DNA of 43,556 nt from Promethearchaeota archaeon (lineage in GTDB: Archaea; Asgardarchaeota; Lokiarchaeia; Sigynarchaeales; SOKP01). This document shows, piece by piece, positions 8,253-16,629 of the stretch. The first letter of the stretch is position 1. Each line of letters starts with the position of its first letter. The position numbers and the translations under genes are program-made. The DNA lies in the NCBI GenBank assembly GCA_030620005.1, contig JAUXAJ010000005.1, positions 1 to 43,556 on the forward strand. Reading direction: 5' to 3'. The notes below the pieces were generated by a model, which saw nothing but the letters and a program-made list of their open reading frames with translations, had not been told where the DNA came from and ran no database searches.

Positions 8253-8355
8253 ATGAATGATAAAGAAATAGAGGAATGGTTTATTAATCGGATTCATATT
8301 TGGAACAATAATTACCGCTATTGTTGTTCAAATCATGTCATTTTTGATTTCCTAA
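8253..8355 (+). pseudogene. Possible frameshifted small membrane protein
   Basis: An ATG at 8253 opens MNDKEIEE, after which its frame yields unremarkable residues. The frame one base over, however, encodes a clean transmembrane helix (GLLIGFIFGTIITAIVVQIM) ending at a TAA at 8353-8355. Joining the two would need a one-base shift near 8272-8280. That suggests a broken or misread small membrane protein, next to an intact small membrane ORF. Low confidence. The rest of 8041-8252 is AT-rich with repeated TATAATTA-like words and no gene that I can see. Confidence 0.3.
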
Positions 8356-8419
8356 ATGAATGTTATAATTAGGAAATTAAGATGAAAAATATAAAATTTT
8401 TATGAAGAGGTGATAAAAA

Positions 8420-8575
8420 ATATCAAAAGTAATGAAAATTGGTGAAAAAGCAAGAGAACTGGATAAAAAAAATATTCGCGATAGAGTGAAGCTAAAAAGG
8501 AGCTCTATTAAAAGGATAATTGGAGCCATTATTATATACATTTCAATCATGCTAGTATTTAATATCTTCTTATGA
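8420..8575 (+). CDS. Small single-pass membrane protein (probable ATA start)
   Basis: From the in-frame ATA at 8420 the product is 51 residues; from the first ATG at 8432 it is 47. The N-terminal half is strongly basic (KARELDKKNIRDRVKLKR) and is followed by one transmembrane helix (IIGAIIIYISIMLVFNIFL). A consensus ribosome binding site, GAGGTGAT at 8407-8414, lies five bases before the ATA but 17 before the ATG, so the ATA is favoured by spacing. The gene lies 15 bases before the TauE/SafE gene and its stop region (TATGAGG) may supply that gene's ribosome binding site, so it could be an accessory subunit. Family unknown. Confidence 0.45.
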   Translation: MSKVMKIGEKARELDKKNIRDRVKLKRSSIKRIIGAIIIYISIMLVFNIFL

Positions 8576-8590
8576 GGTTTTAAAAATATA

Positions 8591-9379
8591 ATGAAATTAA
8601 TTTTTTTAATAATCATATTGGCGTTTTTATTTGAAACTTTAGATTCTGCAGCAGGAATGGGCTTTGGGACGTGTCTCTCTCCATTATTATTTCTATTAGG
8701 TTATGATCCTCTCCAAGTCGTTCCTACGATTTTAATATCAGAAGCCATAACAGGAGCAATTGATACTTTTTTTGATCATGAGTTTGAAAATGTTCATTAT
8801 GCATTCAATCCTTTAAACGACACGACTAAGTTAGGACTTATCATTGCTTTTTTTGGAAGTATAGCAATATTTATATCAGTATTTATCGGATATTTTGCAT
8901 TAAAATTATCTTCAGTTATAATAAAAACATATGTAGCTATATTAGTGTTATTCATGGGAGGCTTAGGACTTGCAAGATTAAAATTAAAGAACATTGAAAG
9001 GGATACAAGACTTAAAATGCTTATTGCTTTTTCAGCTATAGCGGGTTTTAACAAGGGTATTGGAGGTGGAGGTTATGGTCCTGTAATAACCATGGGTGAA
9101 ATTCTTTCGGGGATTTACGAGAAAAGTGCGACAGCTATAGTATCTTTTGCAGAATCGCTTATATCTATTGTTGGGATTTTTACATTCTTCCTCATAAGTC
9201 TTACAGGAGTAGATATAGACTTGATTCTTTTACCCTCCATATTCACGGGCGGTTTCTTTGCCGCTATCGTGGCTCCTTATTTGGTTAGAGTTTTACCAAA
9301 TAAAATCTGGAAAATAGTCATACCAATATATGCTATGTTCATAGGAATATTGTCCCTATTAAAGATATTGGTATTCTAA
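8591..9379 (+). CDS. TauE/SafE-family anion (sulfite/sulfonate-type) exporter
   Basis: A 262-residue protein with about eight hydrophobic helices arranged as two similar halves. The first half has the family-like motif DSAAGMGFGTCLSPLLFLLGYDP; the second has AGFNKGIGGGGYGPVITMGEIL. Both are the conserved glycine-rich re-entrant motifs of TauE/SafE (formerly DUF81) permeases. These proteins move sulfite, sulfoacetate or related anions across the cytoplasmic membrane. The substrate here cannot be assigned, but sulfur-linked Hdr genes elsewhere in the window make a sulfur anion plausible. Downstream is a perfect 12-bp hairpin. Confidence 0.88.
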   Translation: MKLIFLIIILAFLFETLDSAAGMGFGTCLSPLLFLLGYDPLQVVPTILISEAITGAIDTFFDHEFENVHYAFNPLNDTTKLGLIIAFFGSIAIFISVFIGYFALKLSSVIIKTYVAILVLFMGGLGLARLKLKNIERDTRLKMLIAFSAIAGFNKGIGGGGYGPVITMGEILSGIYEKSATAIVSFAESLISIVGIFTFFLISLTGVDIDLILLPSIFTGGFFAAIVAPYLVRVLPNKIWKIVIPIYAMFIGILSLLKILVF

Positions 9380-9384
9380 AGGAG

Positions 9385-9413
9385 TTATAAAGGATTCATG
9401 TAATCCTTTATAA
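9385..9413 (+). terminator. Perfect 12-bp stem-loop after the TauE/SafE gene
   Basis: TTATAAAGGATT at 9385-9396 pairs exactly with AATCCTTTATAA at 9402-9413 around a 5-base loop (CATGT). It starts five bases after the exporter's stop codon. Its T-poor tail argues against a classical intrinsic terminator, so it could instead be a 3'-end stabiliser. The remaining intergenic sequence to 9609 shows nothing else. Confidence 0.55.
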
Positions 9414-9609
9414 AAGGATTTTAAATTTTTTGGAATTGGATAGATATAGAAAGAAATTGAATTGAGTTCTCTTATTTTCATCCTTTTTTCTTATTATTGC
9501 TCAAGAAAAAATTAGTTTCTTCTCATATTATCTTCTTGATCAGAGGAAATAATTTTAATAAAAAATAAATTAAATCATTTTATTGTTTGATTCTATTGAG
9601 TTTAACATT

Positions 9610-10200
9610 TCAATCCATAATTTTGTACGTGTTATAGACGACTAAGCCGACATAACCTAAAGCGGTGAAAACCGTAAACCATTCTAATATAGGGGTACCA
9701 ATAAAGAACACGAAAAGCAAATTAATTAAAGCAACTATTATCCCATAGAATCCAATTGGTTTAATAAAATCGGGATGAGTAAATAATACAGCGCTTCCTA
9801 AAACCAAGACTAAGAGGTTTAAAAGGAAAAATACATTTGACCAATAGCTATGTTGTGGTTGATAGTTTTCAGGAAAGATCCCGATCATAATATCAGCAAA
9901 TCCAGAAGAACATCCGATAACTTGGGTGATTATTAGTAAGATTTTATGCCATATCTCTTCTCTATACCATTTATGTAACCCTACATAAAACGGAAATAAA
10001 GCAGTTCCAGTTAGAATACAACCGATATTATAGAATATAGCACCATTAGGGCTATAGCCAGAATTGCCAAGATCACTCAACCAATTATCAATAGGACTGA
10101 AGGGTAGTGGAAATAAAGTAATGGCAATAAGAGTAAAAATACAATAGAATAGAATTACTAAGATTCCTGAAATACAACTTAATGGCATTTTTAATTTCAT
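9610..10200 (-). CDS. DUF998-family membrane protein
   Basis: A 196-residue integral membrane protein with six hydrophobic helices. The start is the ATG at 10200, six bases after GAGG; the in-frame TTG at 10212 lies upstream of that site. The N-terminal motif (FSPIDNWLSDLGNSGYSPNGAIFYNIG) and the following GTALFPFYVGL region are typical of DUF998 proteins. These are widespread in archaea and of unknown function. A second member of the same family is encoded at 19971-20657. Confidence 0.8.
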   Translation of the reverse strand: MKLKMPLSCISGILVILFYCIFTLIAITLFPLPFSPIDNWLSDLGNSGYSPNGAIFYNIGCILTGTALFPFYVGLHKWYREEIWHKILLIITQVIGCSSGFADIMIGIFPENYQPQHSYWSNVFFLLNLLVLVLGSAVLFTHPDFIKPIGFYGIIVALINLLFVFFIGTPILEWFTVFTALGYVGLVVYNTYKIMD

Positions 10201-10581
10201 GGAACGCCTCAACTAATTTTTATTTTCTTTTTGTAATGGCATTTTTTAATAGAGTATTTTAATAAATTTTTTTTCGATAAAAAATCTTATTTTTCTCATG
10301 TTTCTACCTCAAAAAATTTCTCAAAATTGCAGACACTTTTTATAGCACCATTAGAATCACTCATCCTCCTTAAGGCACTTGTCAATGCTCCTTTAAAGTT
10401 CCCGATTTGAAGTTTCATAACATTTTGCTAACATTAAGATTGTTTCGAAATCGTTTTCATCCATTTTATTTCAAATTATATAAATAAATTTAAATAGCGC
10501 ATTTTTGTCTTAAGAAAAAATTGAAAAAATAATGATTTTTTTCTTATATAATATATATATAACAAAAACTACTTCACGAAA
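10201..10581. other. Intergenic region with promoter and a doubtful 40-codon ORF
   Basis: On the minus strand an ATG at 10418 opens a 40-codon frame ending at 10296 (KLQIGNFKGALTSALRRMSD ...) with no ribosome binding site. A second short minus-strand frame overlaps it. Together they could be the remains of one shifted small gene. At 10545-10560 the string TATATAATATATATAT is a good TATA element for the rightward gene at 10582, placing transcription start near its ATG (leaderless). Confidence 0.35.
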
Positions 10582-11109
10582 ATGAAACATAAGGCAGTAA
10601 TTTTCATCATTTGCTTTTTTCTTGTTATGCCTTTTATTTACCAGATTAAAAATGTTGACCATTCCAAAGGTTTAAGAGTAAGAACAATGGATTATGACGA
10701 CATTTTTGGAAATATAATTATAACCAGTCCTACTAGTTCGGATACGTTGAGAACAGGAAAAATCTTTACTATTGAATGGAATGTTGGTGGAAATATTGAA
10801 CATGTAACTATAGCATTGTATAAAAAATCAGAATTTGTTGAATTAATTGTGTTGACTACTAAAAATGATGGAGAGTTCGATTGGCTCGTTGGTGATTTTG
10901 AAGATGGAGACGATTACATGATCATGATTTGGGATTATAATGATTTCAACGTAAATGATACTAGTGATTATTTTCAAATTACTTCTAAAATTGATATTTA
11001 TTTTGCTATCACATTATTGTTCATGATGTTTTTTAGTATTGGACTTGGAATGATTATTATATTAATGTATTCAAGAATGAAATTTAAAAAAAAGAAAATC
11101 CATAATTAA
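10582..11109 (+). CDS. Membrane-anchored surface protein with Kre9/KNH-like Ig-type domain
   Basis: A 175-residue protein with a signal-like N-terminal helix (residues 4-20, VIFIICFFLVMPFIY). An extracellular beta-sandwich covers roughly 45-135, and a C-terminal transmembrane helix (about 142-165) ends in a basic tail. The middle matches the Kre9/KNH (Ser-Thr-rich GPI-anchor-type) domain pattern: ITSPTSSDTLRTGKIFTIEW, ALYKKSEFVELI, NDGEFDW and DDYMIMIWD. In archaea such domains occur in secreted or surface-bound proteins. The topology suggests a domain outside the cell held by the C-terminal helix. Function unknown. Apparently leaderless. Confidence 0.65.
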   Translation: MKHKAVIFIICFFLVMPFIYQIKNVDHSKGLRVRTMDYDDIFGNIIITSPTSSDTLRTGKIFTIEWNVGGNIEHVTIALYKKSEFVELIVLTTKNDGEFDWLVGDFEDGDDYMIMIWDYNDFNVNDTSDYFQITSKIDIYFAITLLFMMFFSIGLGMIIILMYSRMKFKKKKIHN

Positions 11110-11125
11110 AATTACAATAATTTTT

Positions 11126-11701
11126 TTACAATCTTCGTTTAGGCTTAGGAGGTGTGTAATACACCGATGGATTGGTCCCCAGTTCATGATTAAGCTGAAA
11201 TGCCTTTCCCTTGGCAATAATTTTTGAGATTTTACTACTTGGATCGTTTAGATCTCCAAAATAAATTGCTTGTCCCTCACAACAAATCACGCAGAAGGGT
11301 TCAAGACCTTGATCAATACGATGAACACAAAGATTACATTTTTCTGTTTTACCACTTTTTTGGTTTAGTATGATTGAATTGTAGGGACAAGCTTCTATAC
11401 ATGTTTGACAGCCGTCGCACAGATCTTCGTCTAATACTACAGGCCCGTCTTCTCTTTTTGTTAATGCCTCGTTAGGACAAACTTCCACGCATGGTGGGTT
11501 AGAACAATGGTTACAAAGTTTTGGCAAGAATGTCATCGTTAAATCGGGAAATACTCCTTCAGGTGTATCTTTTTGTGTAACATTTTGCGTTATGACATTA
11601 ATAAATCCTACATCTGCTTGATGTTCAATTCTACATGCTACAGTACAGCAATCACACCCTATACATCGTTCTTGGTCAATAAGTAATCCATATCTCGTCA
11701 T
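11126..11701 (-). CDS. Molybdopterin oxidoreductase iron-sulfur subunit (DmsB/PsrB-like)
   Basis: A 191-residue ferredoxin-type subunit with four [4Fe-4S] motifs: CIGCDCCTVAC near residue 13, CNHCSNPPCVEVCP near 63, CDGCQTCIEACP near 95, and CNLCVHRIDQGLEPFCVICC near 122. This is the standard electron-transfer subunit of DMSO-reductase-type enzymes. Its ATG overlaps the stop of the catalytic gene (ATGA, four bases), and a strong GGGAGGAG lies just before it. No membrane-anchor gene is present, so it probably passes electrons to a soluble partner. Confidence 0.93.
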   Translation of the reverse strand: MTRYGLLIDQERCIGCDCCTVACRIEHQADVGFINVITQNVTQKDTPEGVFPDLTMTFLPKLCNHCSNPPCVEVCPNEALTKREDGPVVLDEDLCDGCQTCIEACPYNSIILNQKSGKTEKCNLCVHRIDQGLEPFCVICCEGQAIYFGDLNDPSSKISKIIAKGKAFQLNHELGTNPSVYYTPPKPKRRL

Positions 11702-13962
11702 TTTTCTCCTCCCTCATATTTTTTAATTTCAACGGATACATCATTAAAATTCATATTTGGTTCATATATCTTGTCCTGAACGGGATTTTTAATGTCATGT
11801 GTCAAGTGGTTCACGCTTCCTTCGACAAACTGATCAATCCACCAACCCTGTGTAATGTCAATTAGACCTGGTTGAACTGCTTCAGAAACCCTTGCTTTTA
11901 ATGTCGTGTCAGCACGATCATTAAATACCGTTACCATTTCATTAGTTTTGATGCCGCGCTTCTCAGCGTCGACAGGATTAATATCAACAACCGGTTCTGG
12001 ATTGAGGTCAAGTAATGACTGAACATTTGCAAAAGACGAATGGGTGCGGAATCGACTATGCCCTTGAACGAATGATAATGGATACTTTGCATCGGGTTTA
12101 TCAAGAGGCAATTCAATTGGGGGCAAGTAAACCGGCAATGCTTGCCCGTCCTCAGCCAGCCAATCGGCATAAATTTCAATTTTACCAGAGGGAGTTGAGA
12201 ATGAAAGCGGAAAATTTCCTCCTTCAGGTAATTTTCGAAGCATTACTGCTCCTATTTTAAGATCCTCTCGTGTTAATCCCTCCATTGTTGGATGATCAAT
12301 TATTATATCAATCATTGCTTCTTCTCCCCCTTTGAAATATTCGCCATAACCTAATCTCTCAGCTAAGCCCGCCACTATATCCACATCAGATTTGCTTTCA
12401 TAAAGCGGTTCAATTATCTTTTGCTGAAGTTGTAGATAGGGGTATGGATGTGGAAGAAAATCGCTCATTTCAAACATCGAAACTACAGGCAACAATAAAT
12501 CGGCATATTTAGCTGAAGGTGTCATGAAAAGCTCGGTTTGAACGATGAAATCTAATTTTGGAAAAAATTCATTGATAATCTTATTTGAATCTGCACATTG
12601 GTTTAAGAAATTAATGAATGCAAACCATGCTGCCTTGATAGGATAGGGCTTTCCTTTAATCACCGCATCGTATAAATTCAAAATTGCCATGCGATGGTAT
12701 GATGGCTTATCTGGAACTGCCTTTAGGAATGGGTCCCAATTGAGGACTGCCGGAACATTTCCCGAACTGAAAGCCGTCGTCACATTTCCAGTAACACTTG
12801 CCAGCGTCGCTAAACCTCTTAGTGAAAGGTCCCCGTGATATGTTCTTGTAAAGCCCATGTACGTGAAGAAAGTTACCGTTTTCGCAGTGCCTATTCTCTT
12901 GGCTAACTTCACGATCAAATCTTCGGAAATTCCTGTTATTTCAGAAGTTTTATTGGGGGTATATTCCTTAGCCAAATCCATCAACATCTGAAATGCGGGT
13001 TTGCACTCAAAGCCATTAATATTATAGGTTCCAGTTATTCTTGCTGATTTTATATTGGATCTTCTTACAACATTTGGTTCTTCACCATCTTCAGGCATTA
13101 GCAAGTTAGCAATTTTCTTTTTGTGACCAATATCCTTACCTAACAAGAATTTTCCCGTGTCCATTCTTACTAAATACGTTCCATTTGTCTGTTCTTTAAT
13201 GAATTGTGTATCATGTAATTCATTTTTAAAAATTACATTCATTAACCCCAAAGTAAGAGCACAATCAGTACTAGGCTTTAAACCGATGTATTGGTCTGCT
13301 TTCGAAGCTGTTACCGTAAATCTTGGGTCTACAACGACCACTTGAGTTCCTACTTCCTTGGCATCTAAAACCTTTCTCATGGTTTGGCAGGGCATAGTTT
13401 CTGCAGGATTAGTTCCGTATATTATTAATAATTCGGGAAACTTTCTCTGCCAAAACGTACCAAATAAATAAAGATATGGGAATTGACTTCCAAAAATAAC
13501 TCGAGAACCGCATGGAAGACCGGCATCACCATACCCCCAAGCACTCACGCGAGTGGATTGAGTTAAGCTTGCAAGCCTTAAATATGCTCCAAATTTGGTG
13601 GTACCTGATCCAGGTCCACCTAATACCCATCCAATAGATTTCCACCCATATTTTTCTGAAATTATTTTAAAATTTTCAACAATCATATCATAAGCATCAT
13701 CCCAAGAGATTCGTTCAAATTTCCCCTCCCCTCTTTCTCCTATCCGTTTCATTGGATATTTTAAACGATCTGGATGGTATGTAATCTCTAAACATGAAAG
13801 CCCACGAAGACAAATTCGACGATCCCTTTCATTTGGGAAATCCGCGGGTTCCAGTTTTATAATTTTATCTCCTTTTACATGAGCTAAAATGCCGCAACAA
13901 TCTATGCCGCAATGTTGCGGGCACGCCGTTCTTATTACTTTAATATCTTCATTTTCGGTCAT
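11698..13962 (-). CDS. Molybdopterin/tungstopterin oxidoreductase, catalytic subunit (DMSO reductase superfamily)
   Basis: A 754-residue subunit, full length for the superfamily. The N-terminal [4Fe-4S] ligands are C14, C18, C22 and C51 (CPQHCGIDCCG ... RRICLRG). Bis-MGD-binding segments include IYGTNPAETMP and VVVDPRFTVTASKADQYIGLKPSTDCAL. The dinucleotide-binding C-terminal domain contains YPLSFVQGHSRFRTHSSFANV. Cys151 in GDAGLPCGSRV is the best candidate metal ligand, by its position. There is no twin-arginine signal, so the enzyme should be cytoplasmic, unlike many DMSO or thiosulfate reductases. The substrate is unknown (formate, sulfur compounds or another oxo-transfer substrate). AAGGTTT precedes the start. 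Pairs with the ferredoxin subunit downstream. Confidence 0.92.
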   Translation of the reverse strand: MTENEDIKVIRTACPQHCGIDCCGILAHVKGDKIIKLEPADFPNERDRRICLRGLSCLEITYHPDRLKYPMKRIGERGEGKFERISWDDAYDMIVENFKIISEKYGWKSIGWVLGGPGSGTTKFGAYLRLASLTQSTRVSAWGYGDAGLPCGSRVIFGSQFPYLYLFGTFWQRKFPELLIIYGTNPAETMPCQTMRKVLDAKEVGTQVVVVDPRFTVTASKADQYIGLKPSTDCALTLGLMNVIFKNELHDTQFIKEQTNGTYLVRMDTGKFLLGKDIGHKKKIANLLMPEDGEEPNVVRRSNIKSARITGTYNINGFECKPAFQMLMDLAKEYTPNKTSEITGISEDLIVKLAKRIGTAKTVTFFTYMGFTRTYHGDLSLRGLATLASVTGNVTTAFSSGNVPAVLNWDPFLKAVPDKPSYHRMAILNLYDAVIKGKPYPIKAAWFAFINFLNQCADSNKIINEFFPKLDFIVQTELFMTPSAKYADLLLPVVSMFEMSDFLPHPYPYLQLQQKIIEPLYESKSDVDIVAGLAERLGYGEYFKGGEEAMIDIIIDHPTMEGLTREDLKIGAVMLRKLPEGGNFPLSFSTPSGKIEIYADWLAEDGQALPVYLPPIELPLDKPDAKYPLSFVQGHSRFRTHSSFANVQSLLDLNPEPVVDINPVDAEKRGIKTNEMVTVFNDRADTTLKARVSEAVQPGLIDITQGWWIDQFVEGSVNHLTHDIKNPVQDKIYEPNMNFNDVSVEIKKYEGGEK

Positions 13963-14102
13963 TGTTTTTAAACCTTTTTTTTATAATAAATAGTGATTTT
14001 TAAAATTAATACTTATAATTGTCAAAAATTTTTAAAATATTATTTAAATTTATAAATTATAAGATTATATAATTACAAGTTTATTAAAAGTGAAATTTAA
14101 GA

Positions 14103-14993
14103 ATGATTTGGAAAACGCGCATAAACCAAATGACAGGAGCAAAGTATCCAGTTATAATGGGCGCTTTTGGTGGTTTAGGGCTTACAGATTTCGCAGCCGC
14201 TTTTTCAAACGCTGGAGGATTAGGGATAATTACGGCATTAAATTATCCAAAACCCGAAAGCTTCCAAAAAGAATTGAAGAAAATGAAAGTTTTGACTGAT
14301 AAACCATTTGGTGTGAATTTTTCTGTAATACCTCAACAAGTAGGGAGCATGGGAGAAGCTACCTTATCAAACGACGAATATTTGAAACTAGTGGAGATTG
14401 CGCTTGATGAAGGTGTTAATGTTTTTACAACATCGGTATATAAAGCGAACTTTATTGGGGAAAGAGTTCACGAAGCAGGAGCTTATTGGTTCCATAAATG
14501 CGTCTTACTAAGGCATCTTTCGTCTATAATAGATGCTGGAGTGGATGCAGTTACTTTAAGCGGAATGAAGGCCTCAGGATTTAAGAATCCATATCAACAT
14601 ACAACATTGACAAACATCACAACCGCTAAAAGATGGTATGATGTTCCCTTGATTGCTGCAGGAGGTATAGGAGATGCACGTGGATTTTTAGGCGCCTTAG
14701 GGATGGGAGCAGAAGCAGTATGTTTTGGCACGGCCGTATTAGCAACCAAAGAGAGCCCCGCAAGTCTTAAAATGAAAGAAATTTGGCTCAATACTGACAT
14801 AACAAGTGAAGATTATTTCAAGAGATTATATCATTTTTCCTTGGGGAGCTCACAAGTTCCATCGACAGCAATAATCCATCAAAAAAAAATGGTTTCTATT
14901 AAAGAATTCATTGAAAGTGTAATGAGTGAGGCTGAAGCAATATTACGCTTTTGGGGATGGAGTTCTAATGAATTCAATACTCTTCCAAAATAA
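14103..14993 (+). CDS. Nitronate monooxygenase / FabK-like FMN-dependent TIM-barrel protein
   Basis: A 296-residue flavin TIM-barrel. The opening (YPVIMGAFGGLGLTDFAAAFSNAGGLGII) and the phosphate-binding strand (VPLIAAGGIGDARGFLGALGMGAEAVCFGTAVLATKESP) match the 2-nitropropane dioxygenase family, which includes enoyl-ACP reductase FabK. The mid-region LSGMKASGFKNP replaces the EGxEAGGHxG loop seen in characterised nitronate monooxygenases, so a reductase or unassigned activity is as likely as nitronate oxidation. The ATG is probably leaderless, with TATA-like DNA at 14055-14075. Stands alone. Confidence 0.82.
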   Translation: MIWKTRINQMTGAKYPVIMGAFGGLGLTDFAAAFSNAGGLGIITALNYPKPESFQKELKKMKVLTDKPFGVNFSVIPQQVGSMGEATLSNDEYLKLVEIALDEGVNVFTTSVYKANFIGERVHEAGAYWFHKCVLLRHLSSIIDAGVDAVTLSGMKASGFKNPYQHTTLTNITTAKRWYDVPLIAAGGIGDARGFLGALGMGAEAVCFGTAVLATKESPASLKMKEIWLNTDITSEDYFKRLYHFSLGSSQVPSTAIIHQKKMVSIKEFIESVMSEAEAILRFWGWSSNEFNTLPK

Positions 14994-15160
14994 TTTAAGA
15001 TCACGTTTCGCTTTTGAAATAAATTAACCCATTCAAAATATCACTAAAAATATTCCTTTTATTCCAGTTCCTTTTAAAATTTTAAAGTTTTTAAAGCATA
15101 AAACCTAAATAATAGTTATTAAACCTAATTTAAAAATAAAAAATAAAGAATTATAGTTAG

Positions 15161-16591
15161 ATGATTATAATGTCAAAACTTAAAGAACTAAATAAATATG
15201 AACCATTCAGTAATAAGCGAATGTTTGGATTTGGCTTAGGATTCATGATGCTAACATTAATGTGGGGCATACGAGGCATGATCCAAATATACTCAGAAAA
15301 GGCGCTTAAATTACCAATCTTAACCGTTTTCATTATCATGGCTTGCTATTCAATTTGGGACGCCGTTAACGATCCTTTAACCGGATATTTATTGGATAGG
15401 TCCAAAAAATTCACATCGAAACGTGGAAAACGATTTCCATTCATCATAATTGGCGTTATAGGAGCAAGTATTTCTCTTATATTGCTTTTTTTGCCTATTT
15501 CCTTTGATCCTCTTATTGCTTCTATTTGGATTTTCCTCATGTTAATAATATGGGATCAGTTTCAAACAATATGGGAATTAAGTAGCAGTAGCTTGACAGT
15601 TGATATTTTTAGAGATCAAAAGCAACGAGTAAAATACGGCGCCGTTACCAATTTTTTAGATGGGGTAGGATCTGTATTAAGGGGATTCGTGATACCGATA
15701 ACGCTTGCTATATATGGCGGAGAATCGTCGGCAACGGCATATTTCTTAATGACAATTATATTGTGCGTGTTTATATTAATCTTAGCCATTCCTTATGGAT
15801 TATCTATTCGTGAACCAGAAGAAATGATAGAATTGAGAACTAGATTAGACGAAGAGGGAAAGAGTACCTCTCCGTTTAAGGAAATCATGAAACGAGTTTT
15901 TACGGATAAAAATTGGATGAGTTTTATTATTGCTTATGTAGCCTTTGTAGTAAATATTGGATGTGTTACTGTAGGGATTTATTATTACACGGTAGACGGC
16001 TTAGGATTACCTGTAGAAACAGTTGCTATCTTTAATCTAGCGTTTTTAGCAGTAAGTTTTATTTCAATACCATTTTGGATTAAAATTATTAAAAAAATTG
16101 GAGCAAGGAAAACCTTTTTTTATGCTTTGGTTTTCGGAGTTTTCTTTTCCCCTCTTTATTTGATATTTGGCTGGGAATTTACACCAGCGCTTCTGATAGG
16201 AATGCTTGGAGGTATAGGCCTAGCTGGTCAAGGAGTTGCTTTTAATTCGGTCTATTCTCAAGCTATAGATAATGCCACTGTACAGACAGGTAAACGCGAA
16301 GAATCGTCATATCTCGGCGTTTTGCGGTTCTTCTCCGCAACCGCAATTCTATGGCAAATATTGATTTTCATGCTCGTTGCCATGGCTACGGGATATGATG
16401 CCACAATCGATTATGATTACGCAGCTGGGATTGTTCCTTCGCAAATGGCAAGAATCGGTTTAAATCTTCAAATAACGATAATTCCTAGTGTTATTCAAAC
16501 AATTGGAGCTCTCATCTTCTTTAAATTCAATAAGATTACATCAGAAGTTGCCATTGAAAACAAGAAAAAGATAATCGAAATGGGCTTATAA
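15161..16591 (+). CDS. GPH-family (MelB-like) sugar/cation symporter
   Basis: A 476-residue, 12-helix transporter of the glycoside-pentoside-hexuronide:cation subfamily of MFS. The signature lies after helix 2: WDAVNDPLTGYLLDRSKKF followed by RGKRFPFIIIG. Another family mark is the central loop around residue 235. An ATG also occurs at 15170 (MSKLKELNKY), which could be the true start; neither has a strong ribosome binding site. The likely role is import or export of a glycoside or similar solute with Na+ or H+. Asgard archaea often carry several members with unknown substrates. Confidence 0.85.
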   Translation: MIIMSKLKELNKYEPFSNKRMFGFGLGFMMLTLMWGIRGMIQIYSEKALKLPILTVFIIMACYSIWDAVNDPLTGYLLDRSKKFTSKRGKRFPFIIIGVIGASISLILLFLPISFDPLIASIWIFLMLIIWDQFQTIWELSSSSLTVDIFRDQKQRVKYGAVTNFLDGVGSVLRGFVIPITLAIYGGESSATAYFLMTIILCVFILILAIPYGLSIREPEEMIELRTRLDEEGKSTSPFKEIMKRVFTDKNWMSFIIAYVAFVVNIGCVTVGIYYYTVDGLGLPVETVAIFNLAFLAVSFISIPFWIKIIKKIGARKTFFYALVFGVFFSPLYLIFGWEFTPALLIGMLGGIGLAGQGVAFNSVYSQAIDNATVQTGKREESSYLGVLRFFSATAILWQILIFMLVAMATGYDATIDYDYAAGIVPSQMARIGLNLQITIIPSVIQTIGALIFFKFNKITSEVAIENKKKIIEMGL

Positions 16592-16629
16592 TCTCCTTTA
16601 AATAAAATCTTTTTTTTTTATCTTAACTA

